A DNA stretch of 54,499 nt from Helicobacteraceae bacterium (GCA_031275395.1 JAISOU010000046.1:1-54499); one strand, 5' to 3'; shown: positions 16,258 to 25,522, counted from the first letter of the stretch. Numbers and translations are program-made. The notes: a model not told the origin generated them from the letters alone.

Positions 16258-19116
16258 TTAAATGTAATTTACTAAGCTCAGGCTTTGTATGCGGTTAAGA
16301 GTAGCCAAAAGTCCTTGATACGCGACGCTAAGTTGATTCCATCTGAAGATCGCTTCGCCCGTATCCATATCCAAAACTTCCGATTTTAGCGTTTCTACGT
16401 TCAGCGTCATCATCACGCTTTTTTCGTAGGTCAGCTCCAACTTCGCGCCTACCGATCCGTTGGTCGTATGTACTCTGTTGAGGTGATCGAGTAGGTGATC
16501 GACCGCGTAAATCGCGTTTTGAATACCGATATTTCTCGCCCCGTCTTCGCTATTTCCGTCGGGGCGCGTCATTCCGATTCGCACGGCGTCGATCGCCTCT
16601 TGAAGCTGGTCGAAAAGATTGACTCTGGATTCGTCGATCGTCAGCGCGTTATTGGCGGCGAACGTCCAAGCGGGCGATTTATCGACCTTAAGCTCCGTTT
16701 GCGCGTCCTGAAAGAGAAAGTTGATATCTGTCTGCGTAGTTCCCAGCGCCGCGTTGTCGCGGACGATCAGCCGCCCGTCTAAAATATCTACGATAAAGCC
16801 GCCGTTTCCCGCGCCGTCGCCAAAGGTATTGTCGATCGCCGTTTGCAAATCCGCGATCGTAGAGTTTTGCGTAAGCGTTACGCTAGCCGCCGCGCCGTTC
16901 ATATTTGTCCCGCTTAAAACGAGATTTCCCGTAAAGTTAAAGCCGAACGCGTCGCTTAAGGGCTTATCGAGGCGAGTTTCTTTAAGCGTCCAGCCCTGTT
17001 CGCCCTTTGCGCCCGTATAGGTTTGCAAAGCGGTTTTGTCGGAAACGAGGTTAGTCGAATCAAAGCGATCGGTATTAGCGTCGAAAAGCGATATTTGCAT
17101 TTTGCTTTCGCTTGTCGTATTGTCTTTGACTACGAGCCGCCCAAGCGAATCCATCGTAACGCCTACGCTCTTTTGCGCCGTTTCCAGCGCGGCGTTATAG
17201 GATTCAAACGATCCGTCGGCGGGAGTTTGTCCGCTAAGGACGATATTCATCACGTTCATCAGCTGTTGATAGGTCGCGCCTTTATGGGTTTCATTCCTTG
17301 TTTCCAGCCCGTCGTTATAGGGAACTAGCGCTTGGGATTGGTAGCCGCTTGCCGTCGTCAAAGCGCCGTTGGGATCGTATAGATCGTAGATCGCGCCCGC
17401 CGCGGGCTCGATAATCTGATAAGTCGAAAGCCGCCCGTTCGCGTCGGGAACGTCGCGAAGCGTAATCTCTACTAGCTTTCGCTCGCCGTTAATATCGTTG
17501 ATCTCCAGATGAAGCCGCTGTTCGTCCAACGCTTCGCTTCCGCTCGTTTCTTTTAGTTGCGAGGAGGGCGTCGCGTAGGAGCTATCGGCGCGAACCGTCT
17601 GCGAAATCGTAGAGGTTAGAACCGCGCCGCTTTTTTCAAACCGCGCCCGATCGTAAGCCAAAGCGTCGGGAGCGCTAAAAGCCAAAACCTTTTCGCCGCT
17701 TAGATTTTGCGCCTCGATCGTTATCGCGTTTAATTTGGAAGAAACGAAAAGCTCCGGTGGCGTATCGGGGCTTGAAGCGACGTTATCGAAGATCGCCAGC
17801 AAACCGTTTTGTATATCGACGTCGAAACTGCCGCCCAGATCGGTTTCCAGCGCGGCTTTGATTTCGCTCGTCAATTCGCCGATCGTCGTCAGATTATTAA
17901 CGGAAAAGCTACGAACCGAACCGTTGATCGAAAAGCTAACCTGATCGACGTTCGCGCCCATAACGCTTTGAACGGTATCGAACTTTGTGGCGATCGCCTC
18001 GCTATCCTGCTTACGCAGAACGCTATCGAATTTAAAGAGCCGCTGATCGTACGGATCTTGCGCGGAAGCGATCTTATCCTGCGTTTTCGCGTAGGCGTAG
18101 CCGCTTTTGATAAAGGAATAAACATGCGCGTTTTCAATTTCGCCTAACTCGCTAACGTCGTCTACTTTAACGTCGCTTGCCGCAAGGTGCAGATCGCTTA
18201 GCATACGCCCGCTTTTAATATCCGTAATTTCGATATGTCCCAAAGAGTTGATAGTTACATCGACGGCTTTATAGATATTGGTGTTGCCCATTTCGCGACC
18301 GATCCGATCTAGCAGATCCTGAACGCTCGCGCCGTTTGTCATTTCGATACGCGACTTGAAGCTCTCCCCGTCGGGCTTCGTTCCGCGCAGATAAAAGTAG
18401 GTCGGTTTGCTATCGTCGCTCTGCCCGATCAGATCGCGGATCGTATCGCTCGTGGTTATCGGAACTGGCGTATCCAGTCCCATCGGATCGTCTTTACTTA
18501 AAACGCTATGGTGCAAAAGCGTTTGATTATAGAGCTGTATATTGGTCGTCAAGCGTTTTGAATAGTCGCTATCTACGCCCTGCATAAGCGTCCAGCCGTC
18601 GATGTTGTAAGCGATCTCCACGCGATCGCCCGCTTGAGCCTTTACCTCCTGATCGTTTCCCTGATAGATTCCGCTTTCGCTGAAAGGCTTTTGTTTCATA
18701 TTTGTTCCGGAGAATAAAAAAGTTCCGTTAATCGAGGTGTTCGCCGTATCGCGGATATTAAACATCAGCGCCTCTAAATCGCTTGCTAGCGCCGCGTAGC
18801 TTGTGGCGGAATGCACGTCGTTTGCCGCCTGAACTAGCTTGACCTTGAAGGACTCTAGCGTCTTTTTCATAGAGGCGATCGCTACGTCGGTATTGTCCGA
18901 AAAGGTCTTTGCCTTTTGAACGTTGTCCGAAACCTGATTCAGCGTCGCTTTTTCATTGATAAGCCGCAAAACGTCTTGATAGATCGTCGTCTCTTCGTAG
19001 CCGAAATTGATCTTTAGCCCCGTACTAAATTGGTTATTGACCTTGATAAGAGAGCTTAAGGTTTTTTGCTGGTTAAATAGGTAGTTGTTGTAGATTGACG
19101 TCGTGCTAACGCGCAT
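16258..19116 (-). CDS. flgL: Flagellar hook-filament junction protein FlgL (HAP3), very long
   Basis: FlgL joins the hook to the filament. The conserved D0 ends are present: RVSTTSIYNNYLFNQQKTL at the N-terminus, FSTGLKI, FLFSGTN near residue 150, and the helical C-terminus ending TLNRIQSLSLVNYI. The 952 residues far exceed the roughly 300 of enteric FlgL and the roughly 750 of Campylobacter; the extra length lies in the surface-exposed middle, which has repeated immunoglobulin-like segments (GELTSEIKAAL, IADLQTAIDNTF). The start is ATG 19116, seven codons inside the longest frame, because AAAGGAG sits at proper spacing. A sigma-28-like promoter lies upstream. Confidence 0.93.
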   Translation of the reverse strand: MRVSTTSIYNNYLFNQQKTLSSLIKVNNQFSTGLKINFGYEETTIYQDVLRLINEKATLNQVSDNVQKAKTFSDNTDVAIASMKKTLESFKVKLVQAANDVHSATSYAALASDLEALMFNIRDTANTSINGTFLFSGTNMKQKPFSESGIYQGNDQEVKAQAGDRVEIAYNIDGWTLMQGVDSDYSKRLTTNIQLYNQTLLHHSVLSKDDPMGLDTPVPITTSDTIRDLIGQSDDSKPTYFYLRGTKPDGESFKSRIEMTNGASVQDLLDRIGREMGNTNIYKAVDVTINSLGHIEITDIKSGRMLSDLHLAASDVKVDDVSELGEIENAHVYSFIKSGYAYAKTQDKIASAQDPYDQRLFKFDSVLRKQDSEAIATKFDTVQSVMGANVDQVSFSINGSVRSFSVNNLTTIGELTSEIKAALETDLGGSFDVDIQNGLLAIFDNVASSPDTPPELFVSSKLNAITIEAQNLSGEKVLAFSAPDALAYDRARFEKSGAVLTSTISQTVRADSSYATPSSQLKETSGSEALDEQRLHLEINDINGERKLVEITLRDVPDANGRLSTYQIIEPAAGAIYDLYDPNGALTTASGYQSQALVPYNDGLETRNETHKGATYQQLMNVMNIVLSGQTPADGSFESYNAALETAQKSVGVTMDSLGRLVVKDNTTSESKMQISLFDANTDRFDSTNLVSDKTALQTYTGAKGEQGWTLKETRLDKPLSDAFGFNFTGNLVLSGTNMNGAAASVTLTQNSTIADLQTAIDNTFGDGAGNGGFIVDILDGRLIVRDNAALGTTQTDINFLFQDAQTELKVDKSPAWTFAANNALTIDESRVNLFDQLQEAIDAVRIGMTRPDGNSEDGARNIGIQNAIYAVDHLLDHLNRVHTTNGSVGAKLELTYEKSVMMTLNVETLKSEVLDMDTGEAIFRWNQLSVAYQGLLATLNRIQSLSLVNYI

Positions 19117-19164
19117 TAGAAACTCCTTTTTGAGCATATAGAAAGCAATTTTAATTCCTTTGCG

Positions 19165-19191
19165 AGATCGGCAAAAAACGACGGCGCTTTA
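19165..19191 (-). promoter_or_regulatory. Sigma-28 (FliA)-type promoter before flgL
   Basis: The minus strand reads TAAA, exactly 15 bases, then GCCGATCT. The enterobacterial FliA consensus is TAAA-N15-GCCGATAA, so six of eight -10 bases and the spacing match. It lies about 49 bases before the flgL start, where a late flagellar promoter is expected. Confidence 0.6.
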
Positions 19192-19209
19192 ATTAGGAGC
19201 TTATTATGG

Positions 19210-19215
19210 TATAGT
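19210..19215 (+). promoter_or_regulatory. Candidate -10 box (TATAGT) for the porin gene
   Basis: TTATTATGGTATAGT lies 32 bases before the porin ATG. TATAGT matches a sigma-70 -10 box with an upstream TATGG extension. The same hexamer recurs before the PLD gene at 51315-51320. Confidence 0.5.
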
Positions 19216-19246
19216 TGCGCTATTTTGTTACAAGAGGAGTTTTTCG

Positions 19247-20407
19247 ATGCTCAGACATATTGGAGTCGCGTTTGCTTTGGCGGCATACGCTTTCGCGGCA
19301 AGCGGCGGGTTTCTCGCGCCCGCTCCAGTAAAAACCAACGGTATAGACGGCGCGTTTATAAACGGCAAACACGGCGGCGCTTTAAGCGCGTTAGGGCAGA
19401 TTAGCGCCGAAGACGATTCGTTTCTTTACGGATACGCCGATCTGTTCTTTACTACGGCAAGCTATTTGGGCTTTCGCGGCGATATCGGTCTAAGCGGCGT
19501 CGGGCTGTGGTGGAAAGACGACGACGCGTTTTTTTCCAAAGACAATGCGGCTATGCACACGGCAAATCTTGGATTTTTCGCCGATCAGTTTTCGGTGGCG
19601 TTTGGGCGCGGCAAGCTTGATTTGGTCTTAGCGCGCAACTATTACCAAGGCGCGGTAGCCGAGCTAAGGCCAAACGATCAGATTAGCGTTCGCGGGGCGT
19701 ACCTTAGATCGAAGGCGCTTACCGATTACGACGCAGGCGCAATCTTTAGCGATTTTAAAAAGTTCAACGACGACGGCGCGATCGCGATTGACGTCGGTTT
19801 CAAAGCGGGCGATCTATACGCCAACCCCTATTTTTACCACGCTTTTGATATAGCGACGTGGTTTGGGGGCAAGGTCGTTTTTGATCGGCTAAAAAACGAT
19901 AGCGGTTTTGCTTTGACGGGGCATTTAGCGGCAAGCGCCGAAGACGACGAGTCGAACGCCGAAGACGGCTTTTTCTTGGAGTTGCAGGGCGATTTCAAAC
20001 TTAATAGCAACTTAGGTTTCTTTGGCGGTTTTGCTCTTGCGGGATTGGACGGGCTTGGTTCGATTCGCGCTTTGGGCGAAAGTTATCACGCAACGGGCGC
20101 TAAAGGCGTAGCAAATACGATCAATCCCTTTTGGGACGCGGGTTGCCAAATGTTCGCGCTTGAAGCGAAAACGCTCTATGCGGGCGTAGAGTTTGCGCAG
20201 GATAGATTATGGGCGGGCGCGATGTTAGGCATTACCAGCGCGAAAGACGACGACTATTACGAGATTGATATTCGCGGCGAATACGCGATCACGAAATCGT
20301 TTATCGCGGAGGCGGCGTTTGTTACGGGCGATTTTGGAGACGATCGCGGTAACCCCGTTCTGGACAGCCAAACGCAGATTAAATTCGGCGTTCGCTATCT
20401 TTTCTAA
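19247..20407 (+). CDS. Outer-membrane porin-like beta-barrel protein
   Basis: The 386-residue protein has a signal peptide (LRHIGVAFALAAYAFA, cleavage about residue 18), alternating short beta strands rich in Gly, Asp and aromatics, and a C-terminal Phe (FGVRYLF), the BAM recognition mark of outer-membrane barrels. It probably forms a channel for small solutes, like the Opr/MomP-type porins of Campylobacterota. AAGAGGAG stands before the ATG, and it is monocistronic with its own -10 box and a hairpin after the stop. Solute preference cannot be read from the sequence. Confidence 0.8.
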   Translation: MLRHIGVAFALAAYAFAASGGFLAPAPVKTNGIDGAFINGKHGGALSALGQISAEDDSFLYGYADLFFTTASYLGFRGDIGLSGVGLWWKDDDAFFSKDNAAMHTANLGFFADQFSVAFGRGKLDLVLARNYYQGAVAELRPNDQISVRGAYLRSKALTDYDAGAIFSDFKKFNDDGAIAIDVGFKAGDLYANPYFYHAFDIATWFGGKVVFDRLKNDSGFALTGHLAASAEDDESNAEDGFFLELQGDFKLNSNLGFFGGFALAGLDGLGSIRALGESYHATGAKGVANTINPFWDAGCQMFALEAKTLYAGVEFAQDRLWAGAMLGITSAKDDDYYEIDIRGEYAITKSFIAEAAFVTGDFGDDRGNPVLDSQTQIKFGVRYLF

Positions 20408-20421
20408 GGTTTTTTATCGTC

Positions 20422-20445
20422 CCCTTGTTAATCGCAAACAATGGG
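20422..20445 (+). terminator. Hairpin after the porin gene
   Basis: CCCTTGTT and AACAATGGG pair with one bulged A around a seven-base loop, 15 bases after the porin stop. The right arm and following bases, CAAACAATGGGCG, recur in a hairpin at 32253-32286. It may end transcription from both sides, since the next gene converges. Confidence 0.4.
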
Positions 20446-20487
20446 CGGCAAAGCAAAGCCGATAAACTACGCAAACGTTTTGCGCGG

Positions 20488-20802
20488 TTAATCGGCGACG
20501 GCGTATAGGTCGTTTTCTTCCGATATGGCAAACTCGATAAAGGTTATTAGTTCGGATAGGGGGATTGCGGGCGTATTTTTTTCTCGTTTTAGTTTTATTA
20601 ACTCCTTTTTGAAGCGGTTTAGCTCGCCAAAATAAATAATCGTATCCTTGCAATAATCCTCTAGCCTATATAAGATCGGAAAATCTTTTTTCGGATTTGC
20701 CATAGAAAATAGCGCGTCGTACATTTTTATATCGATCGGAAAATAATTTTCGGAGCAGGGTGCTTTTTTATCGCTTTTCCTAGCAATTAAATCTAAAGCC
20801 AT
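20488..20802 (-). CDS. Conserved-looking small cytoplasmic protein, unknown
   Basis: The 104-residue soluble protein has mixed charged helices (FGELNRFKKELIKLKREKN) and an acidic end (EFAISEENDLYAVAD). It has no membrane span or metal motif. It has a GAGG ribosome site and starts 11 bases after the membrane gene upstream, so it is likely the third gene of that operon. I do not recognise a family. The shape, an N-terminal domain plus a C-terminal helix pair, is typical of small regulators, but no role is claimed. Confidence 0.6.
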   Translation of the reverse strand: MALDLIARKSDKKAPCSENYFPIDIKMYDALFSMANPKKDFPILYRLEDYCKDTIIYFGELNRFKKELIKLKREKNTPAIPLSELITFIEFAISEENDLYAVAD

Positions 20803-20813
20803 TTTATCCTCTT

Positions 20814-21167
20814 TTATAGCGCCGCGATCGCTTTGGCTAAAACGATCGTAACGATTAACGCCAAAAGCGTGATTATACGATAGATCAAACGCGCTTTTTT
20901 ATTAAATCTCGCGTTAAAAAACGGGCATAGGAAAAACAGCGCGATCGTCAATAAACCAAACGCGGCTTTTGCGTAGTAAATAGCGGCGTTTTGAAGCATA
21001 GCGCCGCCGCTAACGATTAAGACAAACGCGGCGATCGCCGTCGGAACGATCGCTTTTTTATAGAGCGGCTTTAACGTTTCCTGATCAAAAGAACGGCGCA
21101 AAACCAGACGATCGATCAGAATAAAACCGCCCAAAACAAAAGCGGCGAAAAGATGAGCGATCAGCAT
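20814..21167 (-). CDS. Four-span membrane protein, CopD/DUF2269-like
   Basis: The 117-residue protein has about four membrane helices, with an early His in LIAHLFAAFVLGGFILIDRL and polar DRLVLRR on the cytoplasmic side. This resembles short CopD-like or DUF2269-type proteins found across Campylobacterota, where a His near the start of helix 1 may bind metal or haem. It overlaps the upstream metallopeptidase-like gene by seven bases. The specific function is unknown. Confidence 0.65.
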   Translation of the reverse strand: MLIAHLFAAFVLGGFILIDRLVLRRSFDQETLKPLYKKAIVPTAIAAFVLIVSGGAMLQNAAIYYAKAAFGLLTIALFFLCPFFNARFNKKARLIYRIITLLALIVTIVLAKAIAAL

Positions 21168-21766
21168 ATATCAAACCTTAGAAAATCGCCGTTTTCTTTA
21201 AGCCATTTTTCCGCTTCCAAAAAATCGGGCGCGATCGACGCGACGCAATTCCAAAAATCTCGCTTATGATTCATATAATTTAGATGCGCGATCTCGTGCG
21301 CGGCTATATATTTTGCGACAAAAAGCGGCGACTTTACAATCCGCCAATTAAAACTTAGCGTTTTTTTAACCGAACAGCTTCCGTAGCGGCTTATCTGATC
21401 GGCGATTCTGATCTTATTAAAACAAACGTCCAAAACGGCGGCGAGGCGATCGCACTCTTTACTGAAAAACGTTAAAGCCTCCTTGCGATAAAAGCCGTTT
21501 AGATCGCCGCTTGGAGGCGCAATCCACTCGCCTAAAAGAGGGATCAGCCCTTCGCGATCTTTGTAGAGCTTTCGCGCTTTTTCAATCGCGTTCAAACGCC
21601 GCGCCGCGTGCTTGGCGATCCAATTTTTATGCTTTTTTAGCGCGTCGTCGATCGTCTTTTGCGAGGTTGAAAGCGAAGCGGTAAAAACCGCTCTTCCGTC
21701 GCGATCGACGCTTAAACGCCAACGCTTAACGCCGCGCTTGCGGACGATTAAAACCTCTTGTTCCAT
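21161..21766 (-). CDS. YgjP-like (DUF45) zinc metallopeptidase-fold protein
   Basis: The protein is about 201 residues from the ATG at 21766. It contains the zinc-binding motif AAHEIAHLNYMNHKRDFW near residue 157: HEIAH gives two His ligands and the H in NHKRDFW is the third. This is the M48-related DUF45/YgjP family. The upstream block RYGSC-x-x-KKTLSFNWRIV is the family's other conserved stretch. A GTG 11 codons earlier is in frame, but MEQEVLIVRKRGVKRWRL begins like the family. It is divergent from the rhodanese gene. The biological substrate of the family is not established. Confidence 0.85.
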   Translation of the reverse strand: MEQEVLIVRKRGVKRWRLSVDRDGRAVFTASLSTSQKTIDDALKKHKNWIAKHAARRLNAIEKARKLYKDREGLIPLLGEWIAPPSGDLNGFYRKEALTFFSKECDRLAAVLDVCFNKIRIADQISRYGSCSVKKTLSFNWRIVKSPLFVAKYIAAHEIAHLNYMNHKRDFWNCVASIAPDFLEAEKWLKENGDFLRFDIC

Positions 21767-21802
21767 TCGATACTTTATCGTTTTGTTGGTAAAAATCACG
21801 TT

Positions 21803-22162
21803 ATGAATACGGAAGAACTACAAGGGCTGTTGAACCAAGAGTCAATAAACGGCGACGAGCTTGAACGGCTACTATCGGCGCGATCGAGTGGCGAGGTCGA
21901 TTTTAAGCTCGTCGATACGCGGGAAAAATACGAGTCGATGAGCAAATCGATCGCGGGGACGGACGCGCTTTTGCCCACAAGCTCTTTTTACCCCAAAGTT
22001 AAAACGCTTAAAGACAAGGAGCAAATCTATATTTTGTATTGCTCCGGCGGCGATCGAAGCGCGCTTCACCGCAAAAATATGCGCGCTTTGGGGTATAAAA
22101 AGGTCGTCGATCTGCAAGACGGGATCGACGCTTACGGCGGCGCGACGATCAAAAGCGGCTAG
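21803..22162 (+). CDS. Rhodanese-like sulphurtransferase domain protein
   Basis: The 119-residue single rhodanese domain has KLVDTREKYESMS at the CH2A-like position and the active-site loop YCSGGDRSALH with its Cys near residue 87. It may carry persulphide sulphur. I start it at ATG 21803 (MNTEELQ), because the longer frame runs into the divergent gene. An N-terminal 30-residue extension precedes the domain. It is followed nine bases later by tlyA, so it probably shares that operon. Confidence 0.85.
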   Translation: MNTEELQGLLNQESINGDELERLLSARSSGEVDFKLVDTREKYESMSKSIAGTDALLPTSSFYPKVKTLKDKEQIYILYCSGGDRSALHRKNMRALGYKKVVDLQDGIDAYGGATIKSG

Positions 22163-22171
22163 GCGGCGCGG

Positions 22172-22897
22172 TTGAACGATTTGCGAACGCGCCTAGATCT
22201 GGCGTTAGCGCGGCGCGAAAATATCAGCCGTAACAAAGCCGCGGAAATGATAGAAAGCGGCGTCGTTCGCGTAAGCGGCGTTTTACGAAACAAGCCGTCG
22301 TTTATAACGAGCGAAACGGACGCGATCACAACCGAACGCGCCGATCGGTTTGCGAGCCGATCGGCGTATAAACTGCTGGGGTTTTTGGAGGCGATCGCGC
22401 TTGACGTTAGCGGTTTAGACTGCCTCGACGTAGGCGCGAGCGCGGGCGGTTGGACGCAGGTTTTGCTTGAACGCGGCGCGGCGCAAGTAACCGCGATCGA
22501 CGTCGGCGAAAATCAGCTAAACCCTATTTTGCGCGCCGATACGCGGGTAAGATCGATGGAAAAAACCGATATCCGCCTATTTGCCGCCCCGCCGTTTGAT
22601 CTTGTCGTTTGCGACGCTTCGTTTATCTCGCTGGAAAAAATCGTTGGCGTGATCGACGCGCTTGCAAAGGATAAAATTATCGCGTTGTTCAAGCCGCAAT
22701 TTGAAGTAGGACGCGCCGCAAAACGCGACAAAAACGACGTTGTAGTCGATCAAAAGGCGATCGAAAAAGCCGCTTTGCGCTTTGAAAACGCCGCGAGCGC
22801 GTTAGGTTGGATTTTACAGGCTAAACTTCCGTCTGCGATCAAAGGGAAAAAGGGAAATCTTGAATATCTGTTCTATTATCGAAAAATCGTCCGTTAA
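22172..22897 (+). CDS. tlyA: TlyA-type rRNA 2'-O-methyltransferase
   Basis: TlyA methylates the 2'-OH of 23S rRNA C1920 (and sometimes 16S C1409), which affects capreomycin sensitivity and, in Campylobacter, motility. The 241-residue protein has an N-terminal S4 domain (RENISRNKAAEMIESGVVRV) and an FtsJ-like methyltransferase: SAM site CLDVGASAGGWTQVLLERGA (about 88), catalytic K near RSAYKLLGFLEA, VVCDASFISLEKI, and LFKPQFEVGR. It starts at a TTG. It overlaps ribF by 38 bases; tlyA–ribF is the Campylobacter order. Confidence 0.92.
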   Translation: MNDLRTRLDLALARRENISRNKAAEMIESGVVRVSGVLRNKPSFITSETDAITTERADRFASRSAYKLLGFLEAIALDVSGLDCLDVGASAGGWTQVLLERGAAQVTAIDVGENQLNPILRADTRVRSMEKTDIRLFAAPPFDLVVCDASFISLEKIVGVIDALAKDKIIALFKPQFEVGRAAKRDKNDVVVDQKAIEKAALRFENAASALGWILQAKLPSAIKGKKGNLEYLFYYRKIVR

Positions 22898-23729
22898 AGC
22901 GTTTGCTCTAGGCGGTTTCGACGGGCTTCATATAGCGCACCGCGCCATTATCAATCGGCTCGGCGAAGGCGGCGCTATGCTTGCGATCGAACATAATCGC
23001 GTCTGTTTAACGCCCGGTTGCGTCAGAGAACGTTTCTGTTCCGTTCCCGTCGTTATCTTGCCTTTGGAGCAGGTCAGAGAGCTTACGCCGCGCGAGTTCA
23101 TCGCGCTTTTGCAAAGCGAGTTTGTTAATCTCAAACGCCTTGTGGTCGGCTATGATTTTCGTTTCGGCAAAGATCGCGCCGCAGGAGGCGAGGAGCTTAA
23201 AAAAATCTTTAGCGGCGAAACAATTATCGTCCCTGAAATAACTTTCGGCGGATCGGCGGTGCATGCGGCGCGAATACGATCGCTTTTGCTGGACGGCAAC
23301 GTTCGCGGCGCGGCGCGGCTATTAAACCGCCCGCACCTTGTCGAGGGCGAAATTGTTCGCGGGCAGGGTTTGGGATCGGAGCGTTTATACCCTACGATCA
23401 ATCTATCAACGCGGCTTTTTTTAGCGCCGCAGGACGGAGTTTATGCGAGCTGGACGGAGATTAACGAAAAATGTTATCGTTCGGTCGCTTTTGTGGGTAG
23501 AAGACTCAGCGCCGACGGAGCGTTTTCTATAGAAACGCATATTATCGAGAAAAACGCGAATAGCGACGAATTTGCAAACGCCGATCGCGCCGCGATTTTC
23601 TTTATCGATCGTATTCGCGGAAATAGGCGTTTCGACGATTTAGAAGCGCTAAAAGAGCAGATCAAAAAAGATATTTACGCCGCAACGGATATTTTGGCGC
23701 AAGAGGAGTTAAAATGCAAAGATTTATAG
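22860..23729 (+). CDS. ribF: Riboflavin kinase / FAD synthetase
   Basis: RibF phosphorylates riboflavin to FMN and adenylates it to FAD. The 289-residue protein has an N-terminal adenylyltransferase domain with GGFDGLHIAHRAII (nucleotidyltransferase HxxH region, about residue 18) and VVGYDFRFGKDRAAG. The C-terminal flavokinase has VEGEIVRGQGLGSERLYPTIN (PTxN metal site) and DGVYASW. The start is TTG 22860 inside the end of tlyA. Its last 16 bases overlap the UbiD-family gene. The UbiD family needs prenylated FMN, so the FMN link is suggestive. Confidence 0.9.
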   Translation: MNICSIIEKSSVKAFALGGFDGLHIAHRAIINRLGEGGAMLAIEHNRVCLTPGCVRERFCSVPVVILPLEQVRELTPREFIALLQSEFVNLKRLVVGYDFRFGKDRAAGGEELKKIFSGETIIVPEITFGGSAVHAARIRSLLLDGNVRGAARLLNRPHLVEGEIVRGQGLGSERLYPTINLSTRLFLAPQDGVYASWTEINEKCYRSVAFVGRRLSADGAFSIETHIIEKNANSDEFANADRAAIFFIDRIRGNRRFDDLEALKEQIKKDIYAATDILAQEELKCKDL

Positions 23730-25522
23730 AACGGTTAAAAGAGCTAGGCGAATTGCGCGTGATAGACGAGGCGACAGACGTTTATTTAGAGATAGCGCAT
23801 ATCGCTTACGCGGAGATTAAAAAAGAAAACGGCGGGCAGGCGCTATTATTTACAAAACCTACGCGCGGCGATCGCCTCTATAAAACGCCGGTTTTGGCAA
23901 ATCTTTACGGATCGCAAAAGAGGGTAAAAGCGATTTTCGGGCGCGACGTGGAAGAGGTAGCTTCGCGGGTTTCAAAACTACTCGCGGGCGATCACCCTAC
24001 AACCTTTCGCGGCAAGCTTGCAAAAGCTTTAGAGTTATTCAAACTTCGCAAATGTTTTCCCGCTAGATCAAATAGGCGCGGTAAGAGTCAAGAGATAGTT
24101 AAATTAAACGAGCAGGGCAAACTTAGCGATCTGCCTATATTAACCACTTGGAAAGGCGACGGCGGGGCGTTTATTACAATGGGGCAGGTTTATACGCGAT
24201 CGCTTGACGGAAAAGCGCATAATCTCGGTATGTATCGCCTTCAGGTTTTTGACGATCAAACTCTTGGGCTTCATTGGCAGATTCACAAAGATTCCAGCCA
24301 TTTTTTTAACGAATACGAAGCGGCGGGCGTTCCTATGCCAGTTAGCGTCGTTATCGGCGGCGATCCGCTTTATACTTGGTGCGCTACCGCGCCGCTTCCG
24401 CGAGGGATTTTTGAACTTTTATTATACGGATTTATACGAGGAAAAAAAGCGAAATTGGTTAAATGTTTGACGAATAATCTATATGTGCCTAGCGACGCGG
24501 ATTTTGTGATCGAAGGTTTTGTAGAAAACCCTAAAGAGAGAATGATTGAAGGAGAGTTTGGCGATCATACGGGTTACTATACGTTAAAAGAGCCGTATCC
24601 CTTTATGCGTATCAAAGCTATTACCAGCAAACGCGATCCTATTTTTTTGGCTACGGTCGTTGGAAAACCGCCGATAGAGGACAAATATATGGGCTATCCG
24701 ACGGAGCGTATTTTTCTGCCGCTTTTTAAGACGAGCTGTCCGGAGCTAATTGATTATAAAATGCCTGAAAACGGCGTTTTTCACAACTTAATTTTGGCGA
24801 AACTGCGCGTAAGTTACGCGGGACACGCGCTTCAGGCGATGCACGCCTTTTGGGGCGTAGGTCAGATGAGTTTTGTAAAGCACGCGATCTTTGTCGGAAT
24901 CGACGCGCCCGATCTTGGCGATTATTCGGCTTTGTTAAAACATTGTTTGGATCGTTTTTCACCCGATCGCCTCTTAATCTCTCAAGGCGTTTTGGACGCT
25001 TTGGATCATAGCTCTCCGCAGGCGCTTCTCGGCGGTAAATTGGGCGCGGATTTTACGGGCGAAAAGCTAGAAAAGACTATCGATATTTTAAGCGATCAAG
25101 AGCTGTTCAAAAAAGTTAAAGCGGCGCTTCCCGAAGCGCTCGCGCTTAAGCAATACGGGATTGATAGCGCAAACCCTATCGTTTTATTACAGATTCGCAA
25201 AACCCGCCCCGCTAAAGAGTTGGCGATCGCGCTAAAGCCGCTAAAAAAATATCTATCTATTGTCGCGGTTTTAGACGAAAAAAATAACGACGTAGAAAAC
25301 GCCTATATGTCCGTTTGGCGCATTAGCAATAATATCGACGTCGCGCGCGATCTGATTATCGACGATTTAGTTTTTTTAGACGCGACGAGCAAAAGCGAAT
25401 TGGACGGCTTTACGCGGGAGTGGCCAAAAGACGTCGATTGCGATCGAGAAACGATCGAAAAGTTGCGCAAAAAAGGCTTATGGAGTTATAATCGAGAGTT
25501 TGAAAGGAGATTTCAACTATGA
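23714..25522 (+). CDS. UbiD-family prenyl-FMN-dependent decarboxylase
   Basis: The UbiD family removes carboxyl groups from aromatic or unsaturated acids using prenylated FMN. The 602-residue protein is slightly longer than E. coli UbiD (about 500). Features are the ITMGQVYTRSLDG block (about 155), SVVIGGDPLYTWCATAPLPRG, the catalytic-region EGEFGDHTGYYTLKEPYP (acidic residues, about 275) and MGYPTERIFLPLF. In Campylobacterota such a protein commonly serves menaquinone synthesis by the futalosine route (MqnL role), which is my preferred inference. It overlaps ribF and the amidotransferase, so the operon is tight. Confidence 0.9.
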   Translation: MQRFIERLKELGELRVIDEATDVYLEIAHIAYAEIKKENGGQALLFTKPTRGDRLYKTPVLANLYGSQKRVKAIFGRDVEEVASRVSKLLAGDHPTTFRGKLAKALELFKLRKCFPARSNRRGKSQEIVKLNEQGKLSDLPILTTWKGDGGAFITMGQVYTRSLDGKAHNLGMYRLQVFDDQTLGLHWQIHKDSSHFFNEYEAAGVPMPVSVVIGGDPLYTWCATAPLPRGIFELLLYGFIRGKKAKLVKCLTNNLYVPSDADFVIEGFVENPKERMIEGEFGDHTGYYTLKEPYPFMRIKAITSKRDPIFLATVVGKPPIEDKYMGYPTERIFLPLFKTSCPELIDYKMPENGVFHNLILAKLRVSYAGHALQAMHAFWGVGQMSFVKHAIFVGIDAPDLGDYSALLKHCLDRFSPDRLLISQGVLDALDHSSPQALLGGKLGADFTGEKLEKTIDILSDQELFKKVKAALPEALALKQYGIDSANPIVLLQIRKTRPAKELAIALKPLKKYLSIVAVLDEKNNDVENAYMSVWRISNNIDVARDLIIDDLVFLDATSKSELDGFTREWPKDVDCDRETIEKLRKKGLWSYNREFERRFQL

